Positions 40,806 to 48,839 of a stretch of DNA of 61,446 bases are shown here, piece by piece; the stretch's first letter is position 1, and the number at the start of each line of letters is the position of its first letter. The DNA comes from JANPJV01 sp031425695 (GTDB lineage: Bacteria; Pseudomonadota; Gammaproteobacteria; Xanthomonadales; SZUA-5): assembly GCA_031425695.1 (NCBI GenBank), contig JANPJV010000214.1, forward strand, positions 1 through 61,446, given 5' to 3'. Made by a program: the position numbers and the translations under genes. The notes under the pieces are model-generated. The model saw nothing but the letters and a program-made list of their open reading frames with translations, was not told the DNA's origin and ran no database searches.

Positions 40806-41564
40806 TTACGGCGCCAGCAGCGTGATCGGTCGGTAGTGCAGCTTTGCCTTGACGATGCCGTCGCCGGTAATCACCTCACCGCTGGCCATGTGCAGGACCA
40901 GGGCGGCGTTGGCGACCGGCGTGATCTCACTCGAAAAGCGCAGGAACCGGCTCTGGTTCGTGGTCTGGTCGATGAAGCCGGTGGCATCGATCGTCCCCAG
41001 CACCGCGCCGGACCCATTCGTGTACTTGACGGTGAAGTCCTCGCCTGCTGCGATGCCGGCGTATGCCGCGGTGCCGTAGTCGTAGAACAGTTCGAGGAAC
41101 TCCGGGACGTTGGCGATCCCCGCTCCCGGTGCGGCAACCAGGGTCTTTGGCGTGGCGTTCAGCGCCAAGAGCTCTGCGCTGGAGACAGTCACGACGGTCG
41201 TCGCGGCGATATCCGGCGAAGCTGCGGCCCCGAGTGCCGCCAACAGCTTGATCTGCGCCGTCGTCTCGGCGTTTGCCTTGGCCTTGGTGAATGCGCCGAC
41301 CAGGGTGTTGCCCGTGCTGGTACTCGTGATGCGTCGGTTGGTGTTGTCCCAGTACGCCGCCGCGCCGGCAGTGACAACGTCAGTGCTAAGGGCGGTGATC
41401 ACCCACTCGCCCTCGGTCGCGACTTCGACCGTGCCGCCGGTGACAGCGTCGTACAACGCGACGCCGAAGATGATTCCGACCAACATGCCCTGCCCCGATG
41501 CGACAGTCGCGTACGGGCACACCAGCGGCAGGTGATCGGCAGGCTTTACGAAGTTTTTGGCCAT
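40806..41564 (-). CDS. DUF2190-like capsid decoration protein
   Basis: 252 aa from ATG 41564. The first 100 residues ('HLPLVCPYATVASGQGMLVG', 'VEVATEGEWVITAL', 'DNTNRRITSTSTGNTLVGAF') match the DUF2190 family, which contains phage capsid decoration and stabilisation proteins. The remainder (LLALNATPKTLVAAPGAGIA onward) is a second beta domain, making it longer than basic members. It directly follows the capsid gene. Confidence 0.75.
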   Translation of the reverse strand: MAKNFVKPADHLPLVCPYATVASGQGMLVGIIFGVALYDAVTGGTVEVATEGEWVITALSTDVVTAGAAAYWDNTNRRITSTSTGNTLVGAFTKAKANAETTAQIKLLAALGAAASPDIAATTVVTVSSAELLALNATPKTLVAAPGAGIANVPEFLELFYDYGTAAYAGIAAGEDFTVKYTNGSGAVLGTIDATGFIDQTTNQSRFLRFSSEITPVANAALVLHMASGEVITGDGIVKAKLHYRPITLLAP

Positions 41565-41623
41565 GATGGTTCCTCGATCAGTAGTGCGAGGGCGCCGGCC
41601 GCGGCGCCACCGCTGGGTTGTTG

Positions 41624-43909
41624 TTAGACGCCCGCGTTCTTGATTGCGCCGCGGGTGCCGACGCCGGCGACGCCGTAGCGGTGCGTGACCTTCCAAGAGA
41701 GGCCGTCGGTACGGAAGTTCGTTTCCTGCTCGAGGCGCGGCTGCTGGATGCCACCGAGGAACGCAACTTCAAAGACCGGCTCGATGTTCGGATCCGCGAA
41801 CGCGTACCAGACCGTTGCCGGCAGGCGCGGCGTGTCGACGATGTCGCGGAACATGCCGCGCACGATGTTTGGGCGCTTCTGGTTCTTCTGCGATTCGTCG
41901 TCGTATTCGGCCGCATTGATCTGCCGGGCGAGACCACCCAGGCTGAGCGGGCCGAGCCAGATCGCCGCAGCGATATCCAGGTAGTCGTTGTCGCCCGGAT
42001 CTTTCTGGCTTGCGAGCTGCTGCCGGATCAAATCGAACGAAGTGACCGAGGGCGCTGCGCCGGTCGCCGCGATGTTCGCGTGACTCGTGTGGAACAGCGC
42101 CAGGCCATCGTTCATCGTCGGGCCAGCGCCACTGTTCAGCGCGAACAGGGCGTAGACATCCTTTTCGATGGTGCGGCCCGCGGCCTGGCCGAGCGCGAAC
42201 GAGATCCGCTGCATGCCGCCGAGGTCGTCATTGATCAGCACTTCCGGGGTGATCTGAAGGATCCGACCCTTGCGCTTGCCCGTGATCGTTTCTTTCTTCG
42301 CATCGCCGAGCACGCCGTTCTCGTACTCACCGGCCTCATTGACTTCCTTCAGGTCCGAGAACGAAGACAGGTGATAGCGGTTGTGCGGGCGGTAGTCGCT
42401 CAGCGTGCCGACCGAGCAGAAGCGCGACCAGGTGAACGGCGTCAGGGTGTAGCCGCCGATGACCATCCGGTGCAGCGTGTTCTCGAGCATCACCGGGAAA
42501 TCAGACGTGGTCTGCACCGCAAGCGCTGCGCGGGCGAGCTGCTCGCGATCCATGCCGCGCGTGTTGACGCCGGCGCGAATCAGAGACGACTCGGCGATCG
42601 CCAGCAGCGTCGAATGCGCGTGCGGGTTGCCCTGGCGGGCGGTGTCAGCCGCGGCGCCGGTCAGGACACCGGCTCGCGCGAGGATCGCGTCGACGGTGCG
42701 CTGACGCTGCGTGTCGCCTTCGTCGCGACCGGCTTCGATGCGGAAGCCACCATTCAACGGCTGGCCAGCGGCGCCGACGCGCTCGAGCAGACGATTCTGC
42801 GCGGCTTCGATGGTGATGCGCGGGTCTGCGAGACATTCCGACTCGAGGGCCTGGATGCCGTGCATGTGCCGGAAGGTCGCGAACACACCCTGGATGCGGG
42901 TGTTGCGTTCGTGGATTGCGGTAATCGGGTCGGGCGCAGCAGCGGCGACCACCGGGGCGGCTGTAGCCACAGCGGGTGCAGCGGCCGGGCCCGGAACAAG
43001 GGGCGCGGCAGCCGGAGCGGGTTGACCGGCGATCGCGGCAGCGGCAGCAGCTGCAACGGCAGCACCGTTCGCGTTCGCGACGATGATGGCCTCATAGGTA
43101 TTGCGCATGGTGATGTCCTCGATGTGGGCCACCACGGCCCGCTGGTGTGCCTCGGGAAGTGAGGCGAAAACGGACGGCCGGGCGGCCGCTTGGATTCGTG
43201 AGCGAATGGCAGGAGTGACGTCGGCCGGGGCCGCGCTGATCGCCTGGATGTAGCCCAGGAGCGCGACGGCGGACGCGGCGTCGGAGGTCTCGCGCTTGGG
43301 ATCCGGCAGCACTGAATCGGCCAGGCCGAACTCGACCGCCTGCGCTGCGCTGAACCAGCGATCTGCACGGTCCGAGAGGATGGCTTTGAGCTCATCGCGC
43401 TTGGCCGGCACCTTGGCCGCGTACGCCTCGAGCAGGGATTCGCTGAAACCGTCGATCTCGTCAGCGATCTCGCGGTGCTCTTGCGCGGTGCCGAACAGCG
43501 GGCCGCGGGCGCCGTGCACCATCATTCGGGTGTAGGCCGGCATGTGGACTTCATCGCCGGCCATTGCGATCGCGCTGGCCGCGCTGGCGGCAATCCCGTC
43601 GATGTACACGACGATGCGCGCCGGGTGCCGGCGCAGCGCGGTGTAGATCGCGAGTGCTTCGTGCACCACGCCGCCGTCGCTGTCGATGTAGACGTTGATG
43701 GTGGTTGCGGTGGTCGCGTTGATCTGGCTGACGAAATCCAGCGCGGTGAGGCCGTCCAGCCAGGCGCCGATATAACCGTAGATGGTCAGATCGGCAGTGC
43801 CGTTTGCCCGCAGCGGGCTCAGCGCGACGATCGAGGTGCGCCGCGGCGCGGTGTCGCCAGTGGCGGCGACAGCAGCAAGGATTGCAGTGCAAAGCAGGTT
43901 CTTTTTCAT
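41624..43909 (-). CDS. Fused ClpP/S49-type head protease and major capsid protein
   Basis: 761 aa from ATG 43909 (MKKNLLCTAILAAVAA), which overlaps the portal stop (ATGA). Residues about 20-230 are a ClpP-fold protease: 'INVYIDSDGGVVHEALAI', 'GIAASAASAIAMAG' (catalytic Ser), 'RMMVHGARG' (catalytic His). A 100-residue alanine/proline-rich linker follows, and residues about 400-761 are a capsid protein ('ARAALAVQTTSDFPVMLENT', 'FSDLKEVNEAGEYENGVLGD'). The protease is expected to cut the fusion during head maturation. Fused protease-capsid proteins are known in some Mu-like and Burkholderia-type phages. Confidence 0.82.
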   Translation of the reverse strand: MKKNLLCTAILAAVAATGDTAPRRTSIVALSPLRANGTADLTIYGYIGAWLDGLTALDFVSQINATTATTINVYIDSDGGVVHEALAIYTALRRHPARIVVYIDGIAASAASAIAMAGDEVHMPAYTRMMVHGARGPLFGTAQEHREIADEIDGFSESLLEAYAAKVPAKRDELKAILSDRADRWFSAAQAVEFGLADSVLPDPKRETSDAASAVALLGYIQAISAAPADVTPAIRSRIQAAARPSVFASLPEAHQRAVVAHIEDITMRNTYEAIIVANANGAAVAAAAAAAIAGQPAPAAAPLVPGPAAAPAVATAAPVVAAAAPDPITAIHERNTRIQGVFATFRHMHGIQALESECLADPRITIEAAQNRLLERVGAAGQPLNGGFRIEAGRDEGDTQRQRTVDAILARAGVLTGAAADTARQGNPHAHSTLLAIAESSLIRAGVNTRGMDREQLARAALAVQTTSDFPVMLENTLHRMVIGGYTLTPFTWSRFCSVGTLSDYRPHNRYHLSSFSDLKEVNEAGEYENGVLGDAKKETITGKRKGRILQITPEVLINDDLGGMQRISFALGQAAGRTIEKDVYALFALNSGAGPTMNDGLALFHTSHANIAATGAAPSVTSFDLIRQQLASQKDPGDNDYLDIAAAIWLGPLSLGGLARQINAAEYDDESQKNQKRPNIVRGMFRDIVDTPRLPATVWYAFADPNIEPVFEVAFLGGIQQPRLEQETNFRTDGLSWKVTHRYGVAGVGTRGAIKNAGV

Positions 43910-45438
43910 GCTTCGAGCTCGGTTCGGGTGGCGTCGGCGGGATCGATCGGCGGGACTGGCGCGAGCGGCGGAGCAACGACTTGGGAGAGACCCCAGCGCT
44001 CGAGATCGCGCTTCCATTTCGCCTGTTGGTCGAGGACGTCACGCGGGTTGGCGCCGCGCTTGCGGATCAGCTCCGGGCCCGATGCGTAGACGTTGTCCTC
44101 GAGGATCGCGAACGCTTCCGCCTCATGCTTTGGATTGATCCACGGCATGGTCGGCGGCAGGTAGAGCGCGTCAGTGACCGTCGCGAAGGGAACGTTGCGC
44201 GGCAGACGCACGCGGCCAGACATGATTGCGGCGAGCACGAACTGCTCGGTCTGCGGGCGGATCTTCCGGCTGATGATTTCGAAGGCCAGCACGCCGTAGG
44301 CGCCGTACTGTTCAACCAGTTCCTGCCGCTGCGCGGAGTAGGTCCCGTTGTAGTTCTTGGCCAGCGACGAGAACGAAACCCGCATGCCACCGGAGGTGGC
44401 GCGCAGCTGACCGTTGCGCCAGCCCTCGAGGTTGGGATTCGGCCGGTTTGTGTCGATCGTGCCGACGCTTTCGCCGGTCCGGAGATCGTCAAACACCATG
44501 CCGGGCGCGAAGCGCATGTTCCGCTTCGGGAGCGGATCGCCGTTTGAATCGAGGACCGCACTCGGATCGAAATCGACCGGTTGACCCTTGATGATGTAGG
44601 CCGACATGCAGGCTGCAATCTTGGCCGCGACGCGCTCGGATTCCTCGTAATCCTTGAGGTCATCGAGCCTGGTCAGGACAGGCGCTAGGATGCTGATGCC
44701 GCGGCGCTGGCCAATGCGATCGATCAGCTTTGCATGCGAGATCAGGTCAGCGCGCACGCGCTTCGTGTCGGCGTGCGTGACCATGATTCCGGGGTCGCCC
44801 GGGTGCCGCTTGTACAGGTGGAACGCGATCGGTCGGTTCCAGGCGTTGCACTCCACGCCCTGCATGATGTTGCGGCCGGCGTCGTAGAAGTCGAGCGGGA
44901 TCAGGTCCGGTTCGATCATCTCGATCGAGTACGGCACCATCGACCCGTGGTCGAGGAATGGCACCGGGCCGATCAGATCCTGGTGGAAGTCCTCGCCGTC
45001 CCGAAACAGCGTGAGCGCCTGTAGGCGCTGCATGCTCGGATAGTCGTGCTGCCAGGTCACCTCCGGCCGGCGACACCAATCGCGATGCAGCGGCACCAAC
45101 TGGTCGACGACTTCCTCTGAGATGTCGCCGTTGGTATCGCGCGGCTGGAACTCGACGCCGATGCCCTGCGCACCGATGCAGTTCTGCACCAGCGTGTTCA
45201 GCCCGTTGACGACGATGTCATGGTTGCGCCCGAGGTGCCGCGCGTTCAACCGGACCTGGTTGGCGCCGAGCTGGACGGCGTTGTTGCCGCTGCCGAAATC
45301 GCGTGCCTGCTCCCGGATACGGGACTTGTTGGCAGCGTCGTAGGCCGTGTTGTAGCCGACCGCCATTACCCGGGCCCGGGCGCGGTTGGCGGCCCACTGG
45401 GGCGCGACTGCGAAGATGGCGCGCTCGAGCGGATTCAT
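43906..45438 (-). CDS. Portal protein (λ gpB-like)
   Basis: 510 aa from ATG 45438 (MNPLERAIFAVAPQWAANRA). Portal features: 'ARDFGSGNNAVQLGANQVRL', 'HWRDWCRRPEVTWQHD'-like helix region, 'RRGISILAPVLTRLDDLKDY', and 'ERVAAKIAACMSAYIIKGQP'. The order and length match λ-family portal proteins, which form the dodecameric DNA gate. It overlaps gpW upstream and the protease-capsid gene downstream by 4 bp each. Confidence 0.88.
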   Translation of the reverse strand: MNPLERAIFAVAPQWAANRARARVMAVGYNTAYDAANKSRIREQARDFGSGNNAVQLGANQVRLNARHLGRNHDIVVNGLNTLVQNCIGAQGIGVEFQPRDTNGDISEEVVDQLVPLHRDWCRRPEVTWQHDYPSMQRLQALTLFRDGEDFHQDLIGPVPFLDHGSMVPYSIEMIEPDLIPLDFYDAGRNIMQGVECNAWNRPIAFHLYKRHPGDPGIMVTHADTKRVRADLISHAKLIDRIGQRRGISILAPVLTRLDDLKDYEESERVAAKIAACMSAYIIKGQPVDFDPSAVLDSNGDPLPKRNMRFAPGMVFDDLRTGESVGTIDTNRPNPNLEGWRNGQLRATSGGMRVSFSSLAKNYNGTYSAQRQELVEQYGAYGVLAFEIISRKIRPQTEQFVLAAIMSGRVRLPRNVPFATVTDALYLPPTMPWINPKHEAEAFAILEDNVYASGPELIRKRGANPRDVLDQQAKWKRDLERWGLSQVVAPPLAPVPPIDPADATRTELEA

Positions 45439-45653
45439 GAGCGGCACCGAAAGTCAGCGAGCGCGTACGACGAAGTCCCCGCAGCGATCCGTTGCTCTTG
45501 CTTGACCTTCGCTTCCCACTCGAGACGCCCTGCGCGAATTTCGGCCAAATTGGCGCGGGTCATCTGCCGACCGGCCAGCGTGAATGCCTGCATCTTTAGC
45601 ACCGCCGCTTCGGCGGCGATGTAGGCAGCAAGCATTTCAGTGGCGGTGGTCAT
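45435..45653 (-). CDS. Head-tail joining protein gpW-like
   Basis: 72 aa from ATG 45653 (MTTATEMLAAYIAAEAAVLK). A short helical N-terminus, 'MQAFTLAGRQMTRANLAEIR' and a C-terminal helix match the gpW family, which completes the head for tail binding. It is placed between large terminase and portal as in λ-like genomes. The start could also be 45662. Confidence 0.7.
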   Translation of the reverse strand: MTTATEMLAAYIAAEAAVLKMQAFTLAGRQMTRANLAEIRAGRLEWEAKVKQEQRIAAGTSSYALADFRCRS

Positions 45654-45719
45654 GGTGCGCATGCTCCGCACCAAGTGCGGGTGAGTCTCGGGGAACTCAC
45701 CCGCACTTCACGCCAACAT

Positions 45720-46040
45720 CTACGCGGGTTTCACGTTTTCCGAGCCCATCAAACGGTATGCCGTTCGTCGGTCAATTCGATATTTTTGGCAGATTTCGCG
45801 CATCGACTTGCCGCTTGTGAGATCCGCCTTCATCGCTTCCACCGGGTGCGCAGGTGGCGCGAGGCTTGCGGGGATGTAGAGGTCCTGCGACGGGTACTCT
45901 TCGATCAGGTACGCGACCACCGCATCGACAACGCTGCGGATCGAGTCGCTGTCGCAGCGCAGCCGCATGGCAGCGCCGATCGCCAGCTCTTCGGCCAGTT
46001 CGTTGATGCGCGCTTTGCGCCTGGCGGTATGCCGGCTCAC
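45720..46040 (-). CDS. Mor-like transcriptional regulator
   Basis: 106 aa from a GTG overlapping the terminase stop. The C-terminus has the Mor activator pattern: 'DLYIPASLAPPAHPVEAMKA', then 'GKSMREICQKYRIDRRTAYR', a helix-turn-helix. Mor proteins activate middle promoters in Mu. Its location inside the packaging operon is unusual. It may control the late or tail genes, or packaging timing. Confidence 0.65.
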   Translation of the reverse strand: MSRHTARRKARINELAEELAIGAAMRLRCDSDSIRSVVDAVVAYLIEEYPSQDLYIPASLAPPAHPVEAMKADLTSGKSMREICQKYRIDRRTAYRLMGSENVKPA

Positions 46041-47989
46041 CAGCGACCGCGCCAGGAGTCTGATGCGAAGGGGTTGGGGGCTTCGGTCGGCCCCGCCGCT
46101 GCAGTGCGCTGGGCGGCTTGCTTCTGGCTTAGCGGCGCGGGTGCAGCGTTGGTGTTAGGAATCAGCACCGCGGGCACAGGGCCGTTGACCTCGGCTTTGA
46201 CAGCGAGCTGGCGCTCGCGGGCATCCCAGTCCGCCTTACTGAGTCGATGCAGCCGCAGCTCAGGATGGTGCGCCGCGGCGTACCCATAGACCCAGGTGTC
46301 GAGGGGCTCGTTGCGAGTGTATTTCTTGACGAACCGGTTGGTCTTTGGGTCGTAGACCTCCGCCGTCACACCTTGGAAAAACTCGGGATCGAGCTGATCA
46401 GAGAAGTGAACCCGCCGCAGATCTGCCGGCCGATCGGCATCGGTCGATAGTAGTGAATATAAGTGGTGCTTCGCCGCCACCGTTCCGACTTGCCAGATAT
46501 GCACGCCGCGCTTGTCCAGCTGGCCGCGCCAGTTGATATCGGCGAGCTTCGACTTCCCCAGCACCGGGGCGTTGTTGGGAACCGCACCGAATATGGCCAT
46601 CGGACGGCGCACTAGCCCCTTGCGAACAAACGCCTTGACTGCTTCGGTGCGATGCCCGCCCATGTCGAACGCACAAGCCTCGACACGAATCAGGCCGCCG
46701 AGCTCATGCTCGATCGGCTTGTTCAACCATTCGATCATCGACAACCAGACGGCGTCGTCAGCCGGGTCGCCGGGAAACTCCACATAGTCGAGCGTCCAGC
46801 AGGCCATACCGCGTCCCCAGCCGAGGATCTGGCCGGCGAGGCGGTTGTCCTGGGTGTCGGATCCCGCCGTCACCGCTAGGACCTGCGCTGGCGCGACCCG
46901 CAACGGATAGCGCTCGGCTCGATCCCGGATGATGTTGTGCTTGACCCGCCGCATGGCCGGGTCTTCCCAGGACTGCGCCAGCCGGGAGTTGATGAAGGTC
47001 TTGAGCTTGGCCGGATCACCCTGCGCGCGCAGCCACTCATGCACCAGGTCGAGCCAGCGCGGGCCCAGGCCGATCTGGTAGTAGAGGCAGTTGATCGTGT
47101 AGCCGCGGATCGCTGAATCCGGATTCGCCGGGATCCATCGCCCCCAGCGGATCATCTGCGTCTTGTGGTGCTCTTCGATCATGCAGCCGTTGTGCTTGCA
47201 TGCGAACCAGCAGTGCTTTGCATCCGGCGTCCACTGAAGGCCTTCCCACTCGAGCACCTGGAGCTCGCCGCAATGCGGGCAGGGCACGTGCAGCGAGCGC
47301 TGGTCGGACTCTTCCCACTTCTTATCGATGCGGGAAACGCCCTTGATGGAGGGCGAGCTGATGTAGAGCCGCTTGTACGTGGCCGGGAACGCGCTGGTGC
47401 GCTCGTCCAGCATCTGCACCGGGTCGTCGCCGGCCGGCGTGTTGGCGGCGAACTCGTCCAGCTCGTCGACGATGAGCAGGCGCACGCTGTTGGACTTCAG
47501 GCGCTGCGGGCTGCCGGCGTGCTCGATGTAGATCAGGCCGCCGGCGAAGTCCTTGAAGTAGCGCTGGTTTGCGCTGTCGCGGCTGGAGGTGCTCTTGAGC
47601 GCCCGCTGCACGGCGTCGCAGGACTCGAGCATCGGGTTGAACTTTTGGCTAACCCATTTTTCGCGAGACGGGTCGCCAGGCAGCGCAACCATGATTGGAC
47701 AGGGGGTCCGGTCGATGTAGCAACCGATGACGTTGAGCGCGATCTCGGTCTTGCCGAACTGCACCGGCCATTTGAGGACGACCTCGTGCACGCCGCTGCG
47801 CGCGCTCATCGCGTCCATCGGCTCTTGTAACGGCGGGTTCCGGGACGTGCGCCAGCGGCCTGGTTCTGCGCTCCCCTTGCCGCTGAGAATCCGGTTTTCG
47901 TCCGCCCACTCGTGCACCAACGACGGCTTGCGGGGCGCGATCGACTTCGCGAGCGTCCTTGCGATTCGCTGGCGGGCGGATAGCGCCAC
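46037..47989 (-). CDS. Terminase large subunit (λ gpA-like)
   Basis: 650 aa. The N-terminal ATPase shows 'WPVQFGKTEIALNVIGCYID' (Walker-A-like) and 'RLLIVDELDEF' (Walker B). The middle has the Cys pairs 'CPHCGELQVLEWEG' and 'CWFACKHNGCMI', and the C-terminal nuclease part has 'VTAGSDTQDNRLAGQILGWG' with the acidic SDTQDN site. This is the GpA family used by λ-like phages to cut at cos and package DNA. The GTG start follows the small-subunit stop directly (TAGGTG). Confidence 0.95.
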   Translation of the reverse strand: MALSARQRIARTLAKSIAPRKPSLVHEWADENRILSGKGSAEPGRWRTSRNPPLQEPMDAMSARSGVHEVVLKWPVQFGKTEIALNVIGCYIDRTPCPIMVALPGDPSREKWVSQKFNPMLESCDAVQRALKSTSSRDSANQRYFKDFAGGLIYIEHAGSPQRLKSNSVRLLIVDELDEFAANTPAGDDPVQMLDERTSAFPATYKRLYISSPSIKGVSRIDKKWEESDQRSLHVPCPHCGELQVLEWEGLQWTPDAKHCWFACKHNGCMIEEHHKTQMIRWGRWIPANPDSAIRGYTINCLYYQIGLGPRWLDLVHEWLRAQGDPAKLKTFINSRLAQSWEDPAMRRVKHNIIRDRAERYPLRVAPAQVLAVTAGSDTQDNRLAGQILGWGRGMACWTLDYVEFPGDPADDAVWLSMIEWLNKPIEHELGGLIRVEACAFDMGGHRTEAVKAFVRKGLVRRPMAIFGAVPNNAPVLGKSKLADINWRGQLDKRGVHIWQVGTVAAKHHLYSLLSTDADRPADLRRVHFSDQLDPEFFQGVTAEVYDPKTNRFVKKYTRNEPLDTWVYGYAAAHHPELRLHRLSKADWDARERQLAVKAEVNGPVPAVLIPNTNAAPAPLSQKQAAQRTAAAGPTEAPNPFASDSWRGRW

Positions 47990-48583
47990 CTAGTTCAGCT
48001 CGACCTTGACGATCGCGGTGAACGCGCGCGCCAGCTCTTGCAGCGCGTGCTCGATCTCGTCGCCGAGCAGTGCCCGGCACTTGGCTTCATCAGGCTCCGC
48101 GGCCAGCTGCGGAGCGAGGATGTCCGGCAGGATCTCGAGTCGGGCGCGCAGCTGTGTAACGGCATCAGCGATCGCCCCGTCGACCTCGGCGGCAGGCAGC
48201 AAAGCCCTCATCGAGACTTCATAGTCGCGCTGCGCGGCCAGGGCGTTCCAGTGCTCCTTCTGCGCGCGAGATTCATGGAATTTGCGCTGCTCTGGGGACG
48301 CTACGGCCTGTGCAGACTCGCCAGCGTCCTCGTCATCATCGCCTGGCAGGGGTGTTTCACTCCGCGCGGATGCGTGCCGGTCGGCGACACCCTGCTTGCT
48401 CGGGTCGCGTGACGCCGCAATTTGGGCCTTCGAGCGCTCGATGTCGACCAGCTTTCCGCCCTCCGCCATCACCAGCCGCCCCTCTTTCTTGAGCTGGTGG
48501 ACGTAGGAAGTCTTGAAACCCAGCCGCTTGGCGAAGTCGGCCATGGATTCCGACGTATGAGGCGGTCCGTTTTCTTTCTCCAC
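47990..48583 (-). CDS. Terminase small subunit (Nu1-like)
   Basis: 197 aa from a GTG at 48583, chosen because AAAGGA lies 7 bp upstream. A longer reading to ATG 48643 is possible but runs into the iteron-like repeats. An N-terminal helix-turn-helix (MADFAKRLGFKTSYVHQLKK) matches gpNu1 DNA-binding domains; a linker and a C-terminal helical oligomerisation part follow (FHESRAQKEHWNALAAQRDY, LARAFTAIVKVEL). It recognises cos DNA and recruits the large subunit. Confidence 0.82.
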   Translation of the reverse strand: MEKENGPPHTSESMADFAKRLGFKTSYVHQLKKEGRLVMAEGGKLVDIERSKAQIAASRDPSKQGVADRHASARSETPLPGDDDEDAGESAQAVASPEQRKFHESRAQKEHWNALAAQRDYEVSMRALLPAAEVDGAIADAVTQLRARLEILPDILAPQLAAEPDEAKCRALLGDEIEHALQELARAFTAIVKVELN

Positions 48584-48601
48584 AACAACATCCTTTCTTT
48601 T

Positions 48602-48832
48602 GTGCGGCATGAAGGGAGATTTGTGCGGTATGCGGTGCGGCATGAAAACGCGTCAGTGCGCCATGTGCGGTATGTGCGGCAGGCTATGTGCGCAGGTATT
48701 TCAGTTCGCACTAGGTGGCCCGGTTTGGAGGTTGGCGGCCTCCCGTGCGCACACGTAGGAGTGGCGCACATGGCGCACATGGTGCACTGACGCCTTCCGG
48801 TGCCGCACCGGATACCGCACGGGATACCGCAC
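48602..48832. repeat. Iteron-like GTGCGGYAT cluster between primase and terminase
   Basis: GTGCGG(C/T)AT-type 9-mers occur at 48602, 48623, 48635, 48656 and 48665 in one orientation, and as ATRCCGCAC-type copies at 48770, 48800, 48812 and 48824 in the other. Two CGCACATGG words lie between. Spacings of 12 and 21 bp recur. Such a cluster next to a primase-helicase gene could be the replication origin; next to the small terminase it could also be the cos site or contain its binding sites. Confidence 0.6.
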
Positions 48833-48839
48833 AGAGGGC

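Noticed and set aside
48584..48643. Longer start of the small terminase at ATG 48643 or 48610
   Set aside because: No ribosome-binding site precedes them and the added codons only translate the iteron-like repeats.
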